From: Sphingomonas sp. IC081
Lineage (GTDB): Bacteria > Pseudomonadota > Alphaproteobacteria > Sphingomonadales > Sphingomonadaceae
DNA: 64,000 nucleotides
Assembly: GCF_006874585.1 (NCBI RefSeq)
Contig: NZ_CP029763.1
Span: forward strand, 124,001 to 188,000
Reading direction: 5' to 3'
The position numbers and the translations under genes are program-made. The notes beneath the pieces were generated by a model. That model was not told the origin of the DNA and did no database searches. It was given only the letters and a program-made list of their open reading frames with translations. Below, piece after piece: positions 7,901-17,530 of this stretch (the stretch's first letter is position 1; each line of letters starts with the position of its first letter).

Positions 7901-8140
7901 TCACCCATTGCGATCGGCTCTCACATTGCCCCGCACATAAGGGCAAGTCTGAAGCGGCGTGACCTCGCCCGTCAGCGCCTGTTCGGCCCGACAGCGCAAT
8001 ACGAGGTAAAGCGTTCCGGCATCCCGCTCGGCATCCAGAGGGTCTCGCGTCAGCGCGGAACGCAGCGCGGCCTTGAGCCAGAAACTTGTCGCCGGATCGG
8101 ACAGCAACTTCTCGAGTTCTGATCTCTTTCGGTTTGTCAC
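7901..8140 (-). CDS. Small hypothetical protein
   Basis: A 79-residue frame beginning MTNRKRSELEKLLSDPATSF, with well-formed helices and a terminal Cys/Arg-rich segment (LQTCPYVRGN). The ATG is preceded by a GGAGGAA ribosome-binding site. No domain recognised. It faces the 8234 gene divergently and probably belongs to the conjugative backbone, but its role is unknown. Confidence 0.55.
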   Translation of the reverse strand: MTNRKRSELEKLLSDPATSFWLKAALRSALTRDPLDAERDAGTLYLVLRCRAEQALTGEVTPLQTCPYVRGNVRADRNG

Positions 8141-8186
8141 ATTTCCTCCGGTCCAGATAAAGTGCTTCGCGTGTGTCCCAATTGCT

Positions 8187-8214
8187 TTGAAAGCATCCTT
8201 GTTCGTGCTATGTT
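8187..8214 (+). promoter_or_regulatory. Sigma70-like promoter for the small membrane protein
   Basis: TTGAAA (8187-8192) and TATGTT (8209-8214) are separated by 16 bp, 19 bp before the ATG at 8234 and upstream of its AGGAGG ribosome-binding site. The match is good at -35 and moderate at -10. Confidence 0.4.
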
Positions 8215-8233
8215 CAGGCCAGGAGGCAGTTCG

Positions 8234-8446
8234 ATGAGCCGGTTCGATTGGGACACCTACAACGCAACTAAGGACTCACCTGCGGGTGCAGTGCATGCTA
8301 CGAAAGTTGACTGGGCTGAGTACCTGCCGGCGGATGATTCCGTGGATGCGCCTAGTGCCGTGCCGACGACGTGGCAGGTTGTCCTCGGACTCGCTTTTGC
8401 CATTGGCATTCTTGCCTTTTTTGCGTTCGTCTCGGCTATCATTTGA
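8234..8446 (+). CDS. Small single-pass membrane protein
   Basis: ATG at 8234 follows AGGAGGCAG with proper spacing, giving 70 residues. The N-terminal ~45 residues are polar and acidic (MSRFDWDTYNATKDS), and the C-terminal ~23 form one strongly hydrophobic segment (VVLGLAFAIGILAFFAF), so it is a tail-anchored type protein. It is convergent to traG (10-bp gap). Family not recognised; possible accessory protein of the mating apparatus or an unrelated small membrane protein. Confidence 0.6.
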   Translation: MSRFDWDTYNATKDSPAGAVHATKVDWAEYLPADDSVDAPSAVPTTWQVVLGLAFAIGILAFFAFVSAII

Positions 8447-8455
8447 GTGCATTCG

Positions 8456-11257
8456 TTAGTCGCGTAGTTTGGGATCGTTGAAGAAGCCGACATTCTGACT
8501 GTCCGATACTTCCGACCTTGCACGCGAACCTCCTTGCCTGTTGACCGCCCTTCCTGTCTGTGCGGCGGCGCGACCTTCGTCGATCTCCTTGCGACCTTGA
8601 TCGATGATCGCCGCAGCCGCACCGGGATCGTTTCCGCCCCCCGGACCCGAGGGTCGCCGTCCACCTCCTGAAGGCGCGTAGTGACCGCGGACGTCGCTTT
8701 CTGACGCGACATCGGGACGTTGAACGGACACAAGGTTCGGCTCATGAATTTCCGACCGGATCTCTTCGCGAATGGTCTCGAGGCGATCGTCCATCCACCT
8801 TTCGATCATCGCGCTGCGCGTGGCGCGATCATGCGCCGACAAATCAGTGGCCCAGAGGTCGGGAACATTGATCGCGGGGTTGCGCGCCTGCTCCGCCCGA
8901 TACCATTGGGCCAGGTCCTGGCTCAGGTTCTCGCTGAGATTGAGCCCATGCGATTCGGCATAGCTGGCGTCACGCGATAGGGACTGGGCGATCTCATCGA
9001 GCTTTTCGGCCGACCGTTGGTAGGACTGGGCCAGCGCAAGGCTCTCTTCGGAAATCCTCGCGCTTGAGTCCGTGACCGAAGACCGGCTGAAACTGCCCGA
9101 GCGATCGTAGGTACCAGCGGACTCGCTGGCGCTCGTCCCACTCGCATGATCATCACGAAAGCTGCTGGATGAGGAACTACGATCCTCGCTGGAGATATTA
9201 CGGTTGGTCGAGTGGCTCAAATCCGATTGCTGCGTTCCGCGCGCGGAGGTGCTCGCTCCCAACGAGCCAGAAAACGGACCACCGCTGCCGCCACCAGCCC
9301 GCCCGCGACCCCCTAGTCCAGCACCGGCCTGACCTTCGACCGATTGTTGAACTATGGCTTGCCGCCCCCTGTTGTTCGCCACAGAGAAGCGATCACTATC
9401 CGCATTAGACTGCTCAATGCCTTCCGATGTATTCGCGGTCCGACGATCGAAACGATCGACGGATGTGGCCGACTGCGACCCGCTGGCACTTTCGACGCCT
9501 GACGTTGTTTCGCTGGAGCGCGTGTGAACCGATGCGTCGCGATCAGTGGCGGTAAGGAGCGTGCTTGCCGTGTTACGATAGGCCTCGGCCTGCCTCCTTG
9601 CTTCGGAGGCGACTTCGCGCATCTCGGCGACGCTGTTCGTCGACATGGTCGGCGTGAACGCAAGCCGCGAGATGGCCCCTGTCGTGTCGATGACCTCCTG
9701 GCCGTTGCCGTAGCTCGAGATGATCGCGCCGTTGTCGGCCCGATAATCCAATCTCGGGATGCCAGCCATGTAGCTCGGCGCCGTCGACCACTGATCGGAC
9801 TGACGCATATTGGCCGAGCTGTTGGCGTAGCTGACATTTCCATAAGAGTAGTTCCCCGTCGTCTGCTCAAGCGCCGCCGCTTCGGCCGCGTTTTGAGCGG
9901 GGGCCAGCATCGCCATCGAATGGCTTGCGATCCCCATGGCGCCGCGCGCCATCCCCGCTGCAAGGAACGGCACGCTCATCAGGAGGAAGCCCGCGATGGT
10001 TGCGGTTTCCTCATTGACCGCCCCGATGCCGGCATAAGTCGAGAGCGTCACGCCGCTGGGCGCCATCGCAGTGGCCGAACCGGTTGCCCGGCTCATGATG
10101 ATCATGTGCAGCACGACATAGAGCGGACCCCAGGCGGCGAGATAGAAGAATCCCGCCGTGTATCCTTTGAGGGTTGGCACGCCGGTCCGCGGCATCAGGA
10201 ACAGCGGAAAGATGACTGGGAACATCGCGAAGAAGACGACCGTCAGCACGACGTTGAGGATCGGAACCCAACTCATTGCTTGCTGGGCGATCGAGCCATA
10301 GGTGTTGCGCGCCTGAATATCGGCCCGTGTCATGGCGAACGTGTCGATCGCCGCCGCGCCGGTGCTTCCCGACATCGAATTGCGTGCCTGCATGAACGCG
10401 TTGATCGCAGTGTTTTGGCGCAGGATGCTGACATGGCCGCCCGCGGTTCCGGTGAAGGCCTGGTTGATCACGGGCACGTCGTCGCGCAGCTTCTGGGCGG
10501 CAAGCGCATTGCTCAGCTTCGGGTAGAGTTCCTTGCCCCAGATCGGTAGGTTGGCCTCGATCATCGGCGTCCACTGCGCGTCAAGTGCCGCATAGGCGTC
10601 GCTGCAGGTGCGGATGTGGCTCTCGACGCCGCCGCCGGAAATACGTGTAATCCAGATCTGCGACCGGGCGGGCGAACCAGGCCCGATTGCCGTCCACAGA
10701 TCGGAGGCATCGGCGAGATCGGTCATCGACTTGAAGCCGAGCATCACGTCATAGAAAACGCAGGCTTTGAAATGCTCCTCAAGGTTGGTCGAGAACTCGG
10801 CATCGCGGATACGCAAATTGCGCGTCGCATCGAACAGCCGCGCGCCATAGACCATGCCGTTGGTGGTATAATTGAGCGATGTCGGCATGACGAACACCGT
10901 CTCGGCGGTGCGGGTCAGATAGTCACCTACCTGGCTTGTGAAGCTGGCGATTACGCCGAGCCCGATCGGAACATTATCGATCGTCGCCGGTGCCAACGAG
11001 GGATTGAGGCGGTCCGTCACCTTGATGCCGACGGTGGGCACCATCAGGCACATGTAGATCGCGGTCGCTTGCAGGAACCAGTTCAGCCATGCCCGCCAGT
11101 CAAGGTTGAACGCCACTACGAGCAGGGAGTAGATGAGGCCCATCACCATGACGACGCGCAGCATCGACCGGTAGCCGCCTCCTCCAGCCCAGGCCGCAAC
11201 CGCGTTGAACGTGTTGACGATGTATTCGCCGCCGCCGATCGTGAAGACTTCGAGCAT
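8456..11257 (-). CDS. traG: Mating-pair stabilisation/pilus assembly protein TraG
   Basis: A 933-residue inner-membrane protein, last gene of the tra operon. The N-terminal third matches the TraG-N region: MLEVFTIGGGEYIVNTFNAV, then hydrophobic segments at ~30-65 and several more at ~320-450. The C-terminal half is a long Ser/Gln/Arg-rich, low-complexity periplasmic part with repeated SSS, GGRGRAGGGSGG and ASESAG-type runs. In F, TraG has an N-terminal pilus-assembly function and a C-terminal part acting with TraN in mate stabilisation and entry exclusion. AAAGGAAGG precedes the start. Length agrees with F TraG (~940 aa); the C-terminal half is the most divergent part. Confidence 0.93.
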   Translation of the reverse strand: MLEVFTIGGGEYIVNTFNAVAAWAGGGGYRSMLRVVMVMGLIYSLLVVAFNLDWRAWLNWFLQATAIYMCLMVPTVGIKVTDRLNPSLAPATIDNVPIGLGVIASFTSQVGDYLTRTAETVFVMPTSLNYTTNGMVYGARLFDATRNLRIRDAEFSTNLEEHFKACVFYDVMLGFKSMTDLADASDLWTAIGPGSPARSQIWITRISGGGVESHIRTCSDAYAALDAQWTPMIEANLPIWGKELYPKLSNALAAQKLRDDVPVINQAFTGTAGGHVSILRQNTAINAFMQARNSMSGSTGAAAIDTFAMTRADIQARNTYGSIAQQAMSWVPILNVVLTVVFFAMFPVIFPLFLMPRTGVPTLKGYTAGFFYLAAWGPLYVVLHMIIMSRATGSATAMAPSGVTLSTYAGIGAVNEETATIAGFLLMSVPFLAAGMARGAMGIASHSMAMLAPAQNAAEAAALEQTTGNYSYGNVSYANSSANMRQSDQWSTAPSYMAGIPRLDYRADNGAIISSYGNGQEVIDTTGAISRLAFTPTMSTNSVAEMREVASEARRQAEAYRNTASTLLTATDRDASVHTRSSETTSGVESASGSQSATSVDRFDRRTANTSEGIEQSNADSDRFSVANNRGRQAIVQQSVEGQAGAGLGGRGRAGGGSGGPFSGSLGASTSARGTQQSDLSHSTNRNISSEDRSSSSSSFRDDHASGTSASESAGTYDRSGSFSRSSVTDSSARISEESLALAQSYQRSAEKLDEIAQSLSRDASYAESHGLNLSENLSQDLAQWYRAEQARNPAINVPDLWATDLSAHDRATRSAMIERWMDDRLETIREEIRSEIHEPNLVSVQRPDVASESDVRGHYAPSGGGRRPSGPGGGNDPGAAAAIIDQGRKEIDEGRAAAQTGRAVNRQGGSRARSEVSDSQNVGFFNDPKLRD

Positions 11258-11276
11258 GGCCGGCCTTCCTTTCCCG

Positions 11277-12728
11277 CTATTGGAGGCCCTGCGCGCTGAG
11301 CCCGCGGGAGAAGTTGAGCGCGGCCGACATCCCCGGCGTCATCGTGTTCTGAAGCGTCGATTCCAGCATGATCGAGCGATCGATGATCTGCATCGTCACT
11401 TGCAGTTTTTGATCGAGCCGTACGCCGCGCTGCTGAAACTTCTGGCGCGTGGCCGCGATCTGCTGGCGCCACTGCGCCGCGGTTTCCTGGTCGAAGGTCT
11501 GATAATGGATCTTCGCCTGCTCGACGCGATCGAGCATATTGTCGATCATGGCATTGAGGATATCGACCGAGACGATCTCGGCGAGCGTCTGGATCTCACC
11601 ATCGGTCAGTGTGTAGCGCGCGGCAGACTGCACCGCGAGGATCTTGAAGAGCGGGATGCTCGACATATTGAGCAATTGCTTCTCGGCTGCGTCGATCGCC
11701 ACATCGGTGCGGATCTTCGTCGCGATGTCCTTGATCATTGCGGCGATGCGCGGGCGCAGCGCAGCGCTCTCAGGGATCGAGAGGGTCTGGGTCGAGATGT
11801 TGAGACATAGCGTCTCTTCATCGCAGCGCAGGATATTGACCGTTGCGCCGCCTGATGTGCCGTCCAGCAACGCGGTCACGACCGCTTCTTCCGCTGGTCC
11901 GACCATCGTCACCTGGCCCCCGACACTTGGATCGGTCGAAGGTCGCGTCACGACGGTTCCTACAAGCGTCATGATGTATTCGCTGAATTCCTTGTCGAAC
12001 GCGCCGAACTTTTGCGACTTGCGGAGCGCCTCCCAGGTATAGTTGTGCGGCTCGCCGACGAGCTGGTCCTTCATCGCCGGATCGCTGTTGGCCGCGATCG
12101 TCGAATCCCGCCGGTTGCCGTTGTTGCAGTTCTGCCGGGCGGCCGCCCAATCAGAGAATATGCCCTGGCTGTTCCCAACCGCCTCACAAATCGTTGCGCG
12201 GGTCGTATCCATTTGCGGCCAAATGCCGCCGACCAGAGCCTGCGCCGTCTCGCAACTCGAAATGTTCATCTGGTTCAGGAGTTGAGCTTTCTGCGCGAAC
12301 TCGTCCATCACCTTGCCGATCTCTGGACTAATGGAATCGATCGCGAGCTTGAAGGCGAAGCCGAGCGCATTGTTCGCGGTCGCCTTCAGCATGGCGACGA
12401 TCTCGGACGTGTTGATGAAGGAGAAGCTGCCCGAGAAGAGATCGATGCCGCCGCAGCCCGCCCGGGCCGATGGCAGCTGCAGGTTGAACGGCGAAACCGA
12501 CTTCTGGGGAAAGCGCGTCCACAGATTGCCAAGCGAATAGTAGCCCGCCGACTGGCCTTCGAAGGCGCTGGGCCCGGTGACGTTGGCCGCGCCACCAGCG
12601 TCGTTGAAGAAAGCGTTCATCTCGCTCGCCACACCGGCATGCGCCGCCGGCACAGCGAGATGAAGCGAGGCAAGAAGGGCGGCCGCAGATGCCGCGGACC
12701 GGATTCGGGAGCGAAGAGAACGGCTCAT
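11277..12728 (-). CDS. traH: Conjugal transfer protein TraH
   Basis: A 483-residue exported protein with a clear signal peptide (hydrophobic AAALLASLHLAVPAAHA, cleavage after AHA at ~31). Conserved TraH features include GGAANVTGPSAFEGQSAGYY, a Cys-containing GCGGIDLFSGSFSFIN block at ~92-107 and SSCETAQALVGGIWPQ. TraH is a periplasmic/outer-membrane-associated pilus assembly protein that works with TraF, TraW, TraU and TrbB. The start overlaps the traF stop (TGATG), so translation is coupled. Confidence 0.95.
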   Translation of the reverse strand: MSRSLRSRIRSAASAAALLASLHLAVPAAHAGVASEMNAFFNDAGGAANVTGPSAFEGQSAGYYSLGNLWTRFPQKSVSPFNLQLPSARAGCGGIDLFSGSFSFINTSEIVAMLKATANNALGFAFKLAIDSISPEIGKVMDEFAQKAQLLNQMNISSCETAQALVGGIWPQMDTTRATICEAVGNSQGIFSDWAAARQNCNNGNRRDSTIAANSDPAMKDQLVGEPHNYTWEALRKSQKFGAFDKEFSEYIMTLVGTVVTRPSTDPSVGGQVTMVGPAEEAVVTALLDGTSGGATVNILRCDEETLCLNISTQTLSIPESAALRPRIAAMIKDIATKIRTDVAIDAAEKQLLNMSSIPLFKILAVQSAARYTLTDGEIQTLAEIVSVDILNAMIDNMLDRVEQAKIHYQTFDQETAAQWRQQIAATRQKFQQRGVRLDQKLQVTMQIIDRSIMLESTLQNTMTPGMSAALNFSRGLSAQGLQ

Positions 12729-13645
12729 CAGAAATCACTCCCCACAGTCGTGTTGGTGAGCGTGAAGATGCGGTCCATGATCTCGTCGGCCGAGAGGATG
12801 CCATAGCCCACGGGGATCGTCCGCTTCGTCACCGTGTCGAACAGGACGAGCGCCGGCGTTTCCTTGCCGGGGATGCCCATGCGCTCTCGTTGACCGCTGT
12901 CGACGAGATAGTGGGGAAAATCCTTCGATGGTCCGCCGTCCATCGACACGGCCATAACCGTCAGACGGTGGCTGTCCGCGACCGAACGCAGAATTGGTCC
13001 GGCGACATCGCAGGCGGCGCAGCTCTGCGCGTAGAAATAGAAGAGGCCATAACGCTCGCCGAGACGGGTCAGCACCGCGTCGCGGTCCGCCTTGCGGTTA
13101 TCGATCCATGTCCGCTTGCCCAATGTCGAGACCGGGCGTTGCAACGTGTAATCCATATCCGGATGCTGCCAGATCGCCCGCTGCCAGACGTCGGAGAAGG
13201 TCGAAGCGCGGTCCAGCTGCTCGCGCTGGAAGCGGACATAGGCGACGACATTCTCTTCGCTCGGATCGAGGATCGCGCGTGCCTTCAGCTCATCAAGCGT
13301 GGCCCTAACAGCCGCGAGCCGTTCGGCCGCCGGCACCGGCGGGGACACCGGATTGTCTTTCGGTGCCCGCCGCGCGGGATCACAATAGAACCATGTGCCG
13401 AGCCGCCGTTCGCCGCAATAGAAGGGATCGCCGACAGATTGTGGCCCGCCTTCCTCGCCAGCAATAGCCTCTTGGCCGGAAGTGAACGCCGTAACGGCAA
13501 TCGCCAATGCAGCCAGCAGGGCTGGAACAGGCGCGCGCGATACCCCGACCCTGCGGGAAGCGGAGTGCCGGCGCCGGAAGACGCCGGAGGTGCGAAGCGG
13601 CGAAGTGCGGCGCGGATCAGCCGCCGCCAGGAGCGGATCGGGCAT
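12728..13645 (-). CDS. traF: Conjugal transfer pilus assembly protein TraF (thioredoxin-like)
   Basis: A 305-residue protein with an N-terminal basic leader and hydrophobic segment (PALLAALAIAVTAFTSG at ~40-56). The C-terminal thioredoxin-like domain has YFYAQSCAACDVAGPILRSV, i.e. an intact CAAC redox pair, unlike F-plasmid TraF, which lacks it. It should act in the periplasm in pilus assembly and possibly in disulfide chemistry. The ATG lies 29 bp inside the end of traN. The N-terminus (MPDPLLAAADPRRTSP) is unusually long before the hydrophobic segment, and a later non-ATG start is possible. Confidence 0.92.
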   Translation of the reverse strand: MPDPLLAAADPRRTSPLRTSGVFRRRHSASRRVGVSRAPVPALLAALAIAVTAFTSGQEAIAGEEGGPQSVGDPFYCGERRLGTWFYCDPARRAPKDNPVSPPVPAAERLAAVRATLDELKARAILDPSEENVVAYVRFQREQLDRASTFSDVWQRAIWQHPDMDYTLQRPVSTLGKRTWIDNRKADRDAVLTRLGERYGLFYFYAQSCAACDVAGPILRSVADSHRLTVMAVSMDGGPSKDFPHYLVDSGQRERMGIPGKETPALVLFDTVTKRTIPVGYGILSADEIMDRIFTLTNTTVGSDF

Positions 13646-15491
13646 AATATTCCTCTATCTTCTTCTGGATGTCGGACATGGTCTGGACTTCATCGGGTAG
13701 CTTCGCCGCGTCGATGAACTCGGCGTAGACTTCGGTGAAATCCATCTTCGACAGGTCGAGACTGGCGAATTCGTGGATCGAAAATCCGCGGCATTGCTCG
13801 GTCTTAGGCTTGCCCCAGGGCTTGCCGAGCTGGAGACGGCCCTGCTCCTGAAGGATGCGCGACAGCTTGCTTTCAAAGCAGCAATAGGCCGTGCGCCTGG
13901 TCTTGCAGATGCCGAGAAAGCTGCTCGAGCAATAGCTGCCGACCCGGTAGCAAAATCCCATGCGATCCTTGATATCGAGCATCTTCTCCTGGGTGGAGCA
14001 GGCGAACAGCGTGAGGAATGGCGTCGCAAGCGCCGCTATCGCAGCCGGTCCGCCGGCGAGCGCGGCCGCTCCGGCGCCGACAGTGAGTACGCCCGATACT
14101 TTGCCGGCGCAGCAGTTGATGAGGCCGAACACCGGCTTGTGGCAGGTTTCGCGCTCGCCGCTGAATACCGTCAATTCATCGGGATTGAACTCCTTGCCTG
14201 CCTGGCCGATCGCGTGCAGAGCGACCAGCGCGTCCTTGAGCTCGGTCGAGGCCTCGCGCTCGATGGTTTCGCACTCGCCGTTCAGGCAGTAGACGTCGTC
14301 GCCGCAGATATACTGCTTTTCGTCGGCGTCGCCGCCCGAGCCCGGCACAGGACAGCGGTAGACGCGCTCGCGCACCTCGCAGCCCGGAGAGCTCTCGTCG
14401 TCGTCCAGGCATTCCTCCCTCACGAACGTGCACTGAGCGTTGGCCTCAAGCGACGAACAGTCGTTGCCCGCGGAAGCGGTGTGGCACAGATAGCTCCGGT
14501 TCCATGCCCAGCAGGGCTGCGTAACCGGCACGCCGTCGACGATGCGTGTCACGGGGTCGCTCGAGCTGCAGACCTCCTCCTGCTGGACGCACATGCTGTC
14601 ACCCGCGAAGGGTGCGCAGGCCCCCTCGTTGCGCGTGGCGGTGATGGTCGAAGCTTCCTCTTCCCTGGACAGCCAGTATTCGCCGGTCGCGAGCACAATC
14701 CCCGGATGATAGTAGCCGGGCGAAATCCCTTGCGCGGGCGCGCTGCATTTGAGTTCGTAGGCAGTGTGGCCGAGCGATGGGCAGGACGATGCCGGCGTGA
14801 ACCCGAACGGCCCGAAATTACTGCAATAGTCGATCGCTCGCGTTTCCTGGCAGATTCCGCTCGCGACCTCGTCGTCGAATGCCGCTCGCGCGGGATAGAC
14901 GCCGCCGTCCGTGGGCATCGTGCTCATGCGGCCGGTCCAATAGGTATAGGTCTCGCGTTTCTCGACGACCACGTTCAGCGGGATCGTGCACGAACGGGTC
15001 TGCTCGTTGAGCTTGGTGCCGATATTGCAGCTCGCCTCATACCACCCTTCCGGCAACTGGCTCGGCGGCAGCGGTATGCAGCTCCCCTGCCCGCCGCTGA
15101 TGTCCTCGCCGTCGAGATAGGCTTGCGGGTCATCCTCGATCGCGCGACCGCGTGCGATATCCGCCTTGATCTCGGCGGCATCGAATTTCGGGCGGACGCG
15201 ATCGCCCTCGATGATCGTCTGATATCCTTCGTGCGACGAGGTCTGCGCCGACGCTTCGGACACCATCTTGTCCGGATCGTCGAAATAGGTGGACTGCGGC
15301 AGCGTCGTTCCCTGATAGCCCGGAATCTCCAATGCCTGACCTTCGGTGTTGGGAACGAGCGACCCGTCCTGCCGGAAGGCTTCGGCCATCGCCTTGCCCT
15401 CGGCGCGTGCATCGGCCGTCGTCTCCTGGGCCAGCGCCGGAGCTGCCGTTGCCAGCATGGCTGCCGTCAGCGTGGCGATGCCCCGCCTCAC
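13617..15491 (-). CDS. traN: Mating-pair stabilisation protein TraN
   Basis: A 624-residue secreted, very cysteine-rich protein. A signal peptide (ATLTAAMLATAAPALA) ends near residue 21. Many paired Cys follow in the middle (SCIPLPPSQL, CSSSDPVTRI, CTFVREECLDDDESS) and at the C-terminus (KPVFGLINCCAGKVSGVLTV, STQEKMLDIKDRMGFCYRVG, CCFESKLSRILQEQGR), the latter typical of F-type TraN. TraN is the outer-membrane adhesin that contacts recipient receptors. The gene overlaps trbC by the stop/start and runs into traF. Confidence 0.95.
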   Translation of the reverse strand: MRRGIATLTAAMLATAAPALAQETTADARAEGKAMAEAFRQDGSLVPNTEGQALEIPGYQGTTLPQSTYFDDPDKMVSEASAQTSSHEGYQTIIEGDRVRPKFDAAEIKADIARGRAIEDDPQAYLDGEDISGGQGSCIPLPPSQLPEGWYEASCNIGTKLNEQTRSCTIPLNVVVEKRETYTYWTGRMSTMPTDGGVYPARAAFDDEVASGICQETRAIDYCSNFGPFGFTPASSCPSLGHTAYELKCSAPAQGISPGYYHPGIVLATGEYWLSREEEASTITATRNEGACAPFAGDSMCVQQEEVCSSSDPVTRIVDGVPVTQPCWAWNRSYLCHTASAGNDCSSLEANAQCTFVREECLDDDESSPGCEVRERVYRCPVPGSGGDADEKQYICGDDVYCLNGECETIEREASTELKDALVALHAIGQAGKEFNPDELTVFSGERETCHKPVFGLINCCAGKVSGVLTVGAGAAALAGGPAAIAALATPFLTLFACSTQEKMLDIKDRMGFCYRVGSYCSSSFLGICKTRRTAYCCFESKLSRILQEQGRLQLGKPWGKPKTEQCRGFSIHEFASLDLSKMDFTEVYAEFIDAAKLPDEVQTMSDIQKKIEEYYARSAPGGG

Positions 15492-16234
15492 GGATGCGTC
15501 TTCCGAAGATTGCCGAGCGCGACGGCCGCCACCTTCGCACCGGGGCCGCCGCCCTCGGCGAAGGAAGCGAGCGCATATTCGACCGTGACATTGCCGGTTA
15601 GGCGGTCACTGGGCGGGACGACGGTCTTGCAGCGAAAGCCCTCGCACAGGTCGAAATCGGAGCCGACGGCGACATAAGTCGGGACCGCCTGGATATCGAA
15701 TGCCCGGAACAGGCGCGGGTCGATGCCGATGCTCGCATGATCGGCCTTGTCCTCTACGATGCGCGCGATCGCTGACTGGAACGCCTTCATCGAATTATCG
15801 GGGAAGCCCCGGAACACCACGACGCCGCCCGCGCGCGAGACGTCGGCGATCATCCGCTTCAGCGATTTCTCAGGCATGGACAGGCTTGCAAAGGCAATGA
15901 ACTGCGGCGCCTGCCCCCGCGGCGCGTCGAGATTGCCGACCGCGCCTGCGACCAGCTCGTCGAAATCGACAGCGCCTTTGGGGCCTGCGGGCAGATCGGC
16001 AGGCGAGAGCCGCTTCAGATTCTCACGGCCTGCATCGGCTGTTGATGTCGCCTCTTCCCGGAGGGCGTCGCCGCGATCTTTTACATGCGCGACGAAGGCT
16101 TCAGCGTCAGCCGCCATGGCGGCTGCGCGTGTCTTGACCGCCTCGACATCGAGGTCGCCCGCGGTCTGCGCCCACAACGCGGCGCCACCGGCGAGACCGG
16201 CCAGAGCGATCGATGCAACAAGGATGGTACGCAT
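15488..16234 (-). CDS. trbC: F-type pilin assembly protein TrbC
   Basis: ATG at 16234 follows GGGAGGGAGCG and yields 248 residues. A signal peptide (ILVASIALAGLAGGAALWAQ) is followed by a coiled-coil-like charged segment (~25-70) and the TrbC-F domain: QFIAFASLSMPEKSLKRMI, VVVFRGFPDNSMKAF, IDPRLFRAFDIQAVPTYVAV, a thioredoxin-fold-like arrangement. TrbC is a periplasmic protein needed for pilus assembly. The stop overlaps the traN start. Typical length for the family. Confidence 0.94.
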   Translation of the reverse strand: MRTILVASIALAGLAGGAALWAQTAGDLDVEAVKTRAAAMAADAEAFVAHVKDRGDALREEATSTADAGRENLKRLSPADLPAGPKGAVDFDELVAGAVGNLDAPRGQAPQFIAFASLSMPEKSLKRMIADVSRAGGVVVFRGFPDNSMKAFQSAIARIVEDKADHASIGIDPRLFRAFDIQAVPTYVAVGSDFDLCEGFRCKTVVPPSDRLTGNVTVEYALASFAEGGGPGAKVAAVALGNLRKTHP

Positions 16235-16244
16235 CGCTCCCTCC

Positions 16245-17258
16245 CTAAAGCACGCAGCAGTTGCGCTTGCGCCAGACGAGGTAGCCCATGTCCTCGCCCG
16301 CCGCGGGATAGGCCCGCCCCGCATCGGGCGGCATGGTCGACGCCCCTATTGGCGAGCAGGCGTAACGTCCCGAGACGGTCGGGATCGGGTTCGTCATCTG
16401 GAACCGGTATTGCTGCTTCCTCATGATCGGCATGAGGTATTTCTTGCACAGGCCCTTCGAGCCCATCGTGCCCCAGGCAAGACCCATGCGGTGCATCTTG
16501 TAGGAGAAGCGCGACAGTGCGAGCCTTGAGGACTGCACATGGCCGATATGCGAGGGGATATTCCCGTTGAGCGGGTACATCGTGCCCTGACAGCCTGCGC
16601 ACCAGAACAGGGAATCGAGCGGCAGGCCCACAGTGCCTGCGACGCAATCCCCGGCGCAGGCAGCGACTGCAAGCGGGTTGGCGAAGACCACAGCCTCGGG
16701 GTTGATGAGCGCGGTCAGCGTATCGTCCTGCCAGAGCGGATCGATCTCGGTCATGTAGGCGATGTCGAAGCTTGCCTGCTCGAAGCAGAGGAAATCTGTG
16801 AGAATCTCCATCCAGTACAAGAGGGGGTAAACGTACCAATGAACGTGCCATTTGGCGGTGTTCTGGCTCTTGCCGCCGACCTGGCTCGGCCCCGCGAGCA
16901 TGCCCTGGCCGATGTCGAAACCGGGCGCGATCTTCTTGCCGCCGAGATTGACGAAGCACCACGGCTTCATCGTCACGTCGGCGAGCCGGACCGGCTCCCA
17001 GAAGCCGACCGAGATCCCGATGCGCGGCAGCGGGTCGGCGCAGGCGCAAATCGGCGACGCCGGGTTGTTCGTGTCCGGCCGACCACTGGGCCAGATCTTG
17101 AGACCACCCACGGAGAGCGGGAAAAGGCAGGACCAGCAAACGTCGGTCACCGGATTGACGAACTTGCCCGAGCATCCGGCCGCTTCCGCGCGCGCCGGAA
17201 GGAGCGCGACCGACCCGAACAGGGCCAGGATGGCGGCGAGGAGGCGGAACGGTTTCAC
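16245..17258 (-). CDS. traU: Conjugal transfer protein TraU
   Basis: A 337-residue periplasmic protein with a signal peptide (LLAAILALFGSVALLPARAEA). Characteristic TraU features are CSGKFVNPVTDVCWSCLFPL, SPICACADPLPRIGISVGFW, then EPVRLADVTMKPWCFVNLGG and HWYVYPLLYWMEIL. Numerous Cys including a terminal CC are expected to be paired by the DsbC-like and TraF proteins of this operon. TraU is needed for DNA transfer rather than pilus growth. The start overlaps the small membrane-protein gene upstream. Confidence 0.96.
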   Translation of the reverse strand: MKPFRLLAAILALFGSVALLPARAEAAGCSGKFVNPVTDVCWSCLFPLSVGGLKIWPSGRPDTNNPASPICACADPLPRIGISVGFWEPVRLADVTMKPWCFVNLGGKKIAPGFDIGQGMLAGPSQVGGKSQNTAKWHVHWYVYPLLYWMEILTDFLCFEQASFDIAYMTEIDPLWQDDTLTALINPEAVVFANPLAVAACAGDCVAGTVGLPLDSLFWCAGCQGTMYPLNGNIPSHIGHVQSSRLALSRFSYKMHRMGLAWGTMGSKGLCKKYLMPIMRKQQYRFQMTNPIPTVSGRYACSPIGASTMPPDAGRAYPAAGEDMGYLVWRKRNCCVL

Positions 17259-17530
17259 CGCTCGACCTCCCCATGGCCACCTGCAAGCCAGGCATCATCG
17301 GCGGCACTCTTCGCCCGGAAGTAGCGGATGCCGCAAAGAAGCACGGCGAGCAGCAGCACGGCACAAACGAGACCCGCAGTATTGCCTGCGAGCGAACGAA
17401 GCGGTCGCAAGCAGAGGATCGAGGCCGCAAGCGCGATGCACAGCAGCTGCCACAAGTGGCGCCTGCGGCGGAGCATCCTTGTCTCGGGCGCTGCCATCGG
17501 CGTGCGCAGCATGTCGAGCCAGAGCGGCAT
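17255..17530 (-). CDS. Small tra-operon membrane protein, unknown
   Basis: A 91-residue protein with two hydrophobic helices (HLWQLLCIALAASILCL and TAGLVCAVLLLAVLLCGI) flanked by Arg-rich loops. Its ATG overlaps the traW stop (TGATG) and its stop overlaps traU, so it is a true operon member. The position between traW and traU has no standard F-plasmid counterpart of this kind. No family is recognised; likely an inner-membrane accessory of this plasmid group. Confidence 0.75.
   Translation of the reverse strand: MPLWLDMLRTPMAAPETRMLRRRRHLWQLLCIALAASILCLRPLRSLAGNTAGLVCAVLLLAVLLCGIRYFRAKSAADDAWLAGGHGEVER

Noticed and set aside
9524..10549. Rightward frame of about 341 codons
   Set aside because: Antisense to traG, with Arg/His-rich composition and no ribosome-binding site.
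13773..15677. Long rightward frame of about 634 codons
   Set aside because: It is antisense to traN and trbC, which have signal peptides and family motifs. Long open frames on the opposite strand are common in this high-GC DNA.
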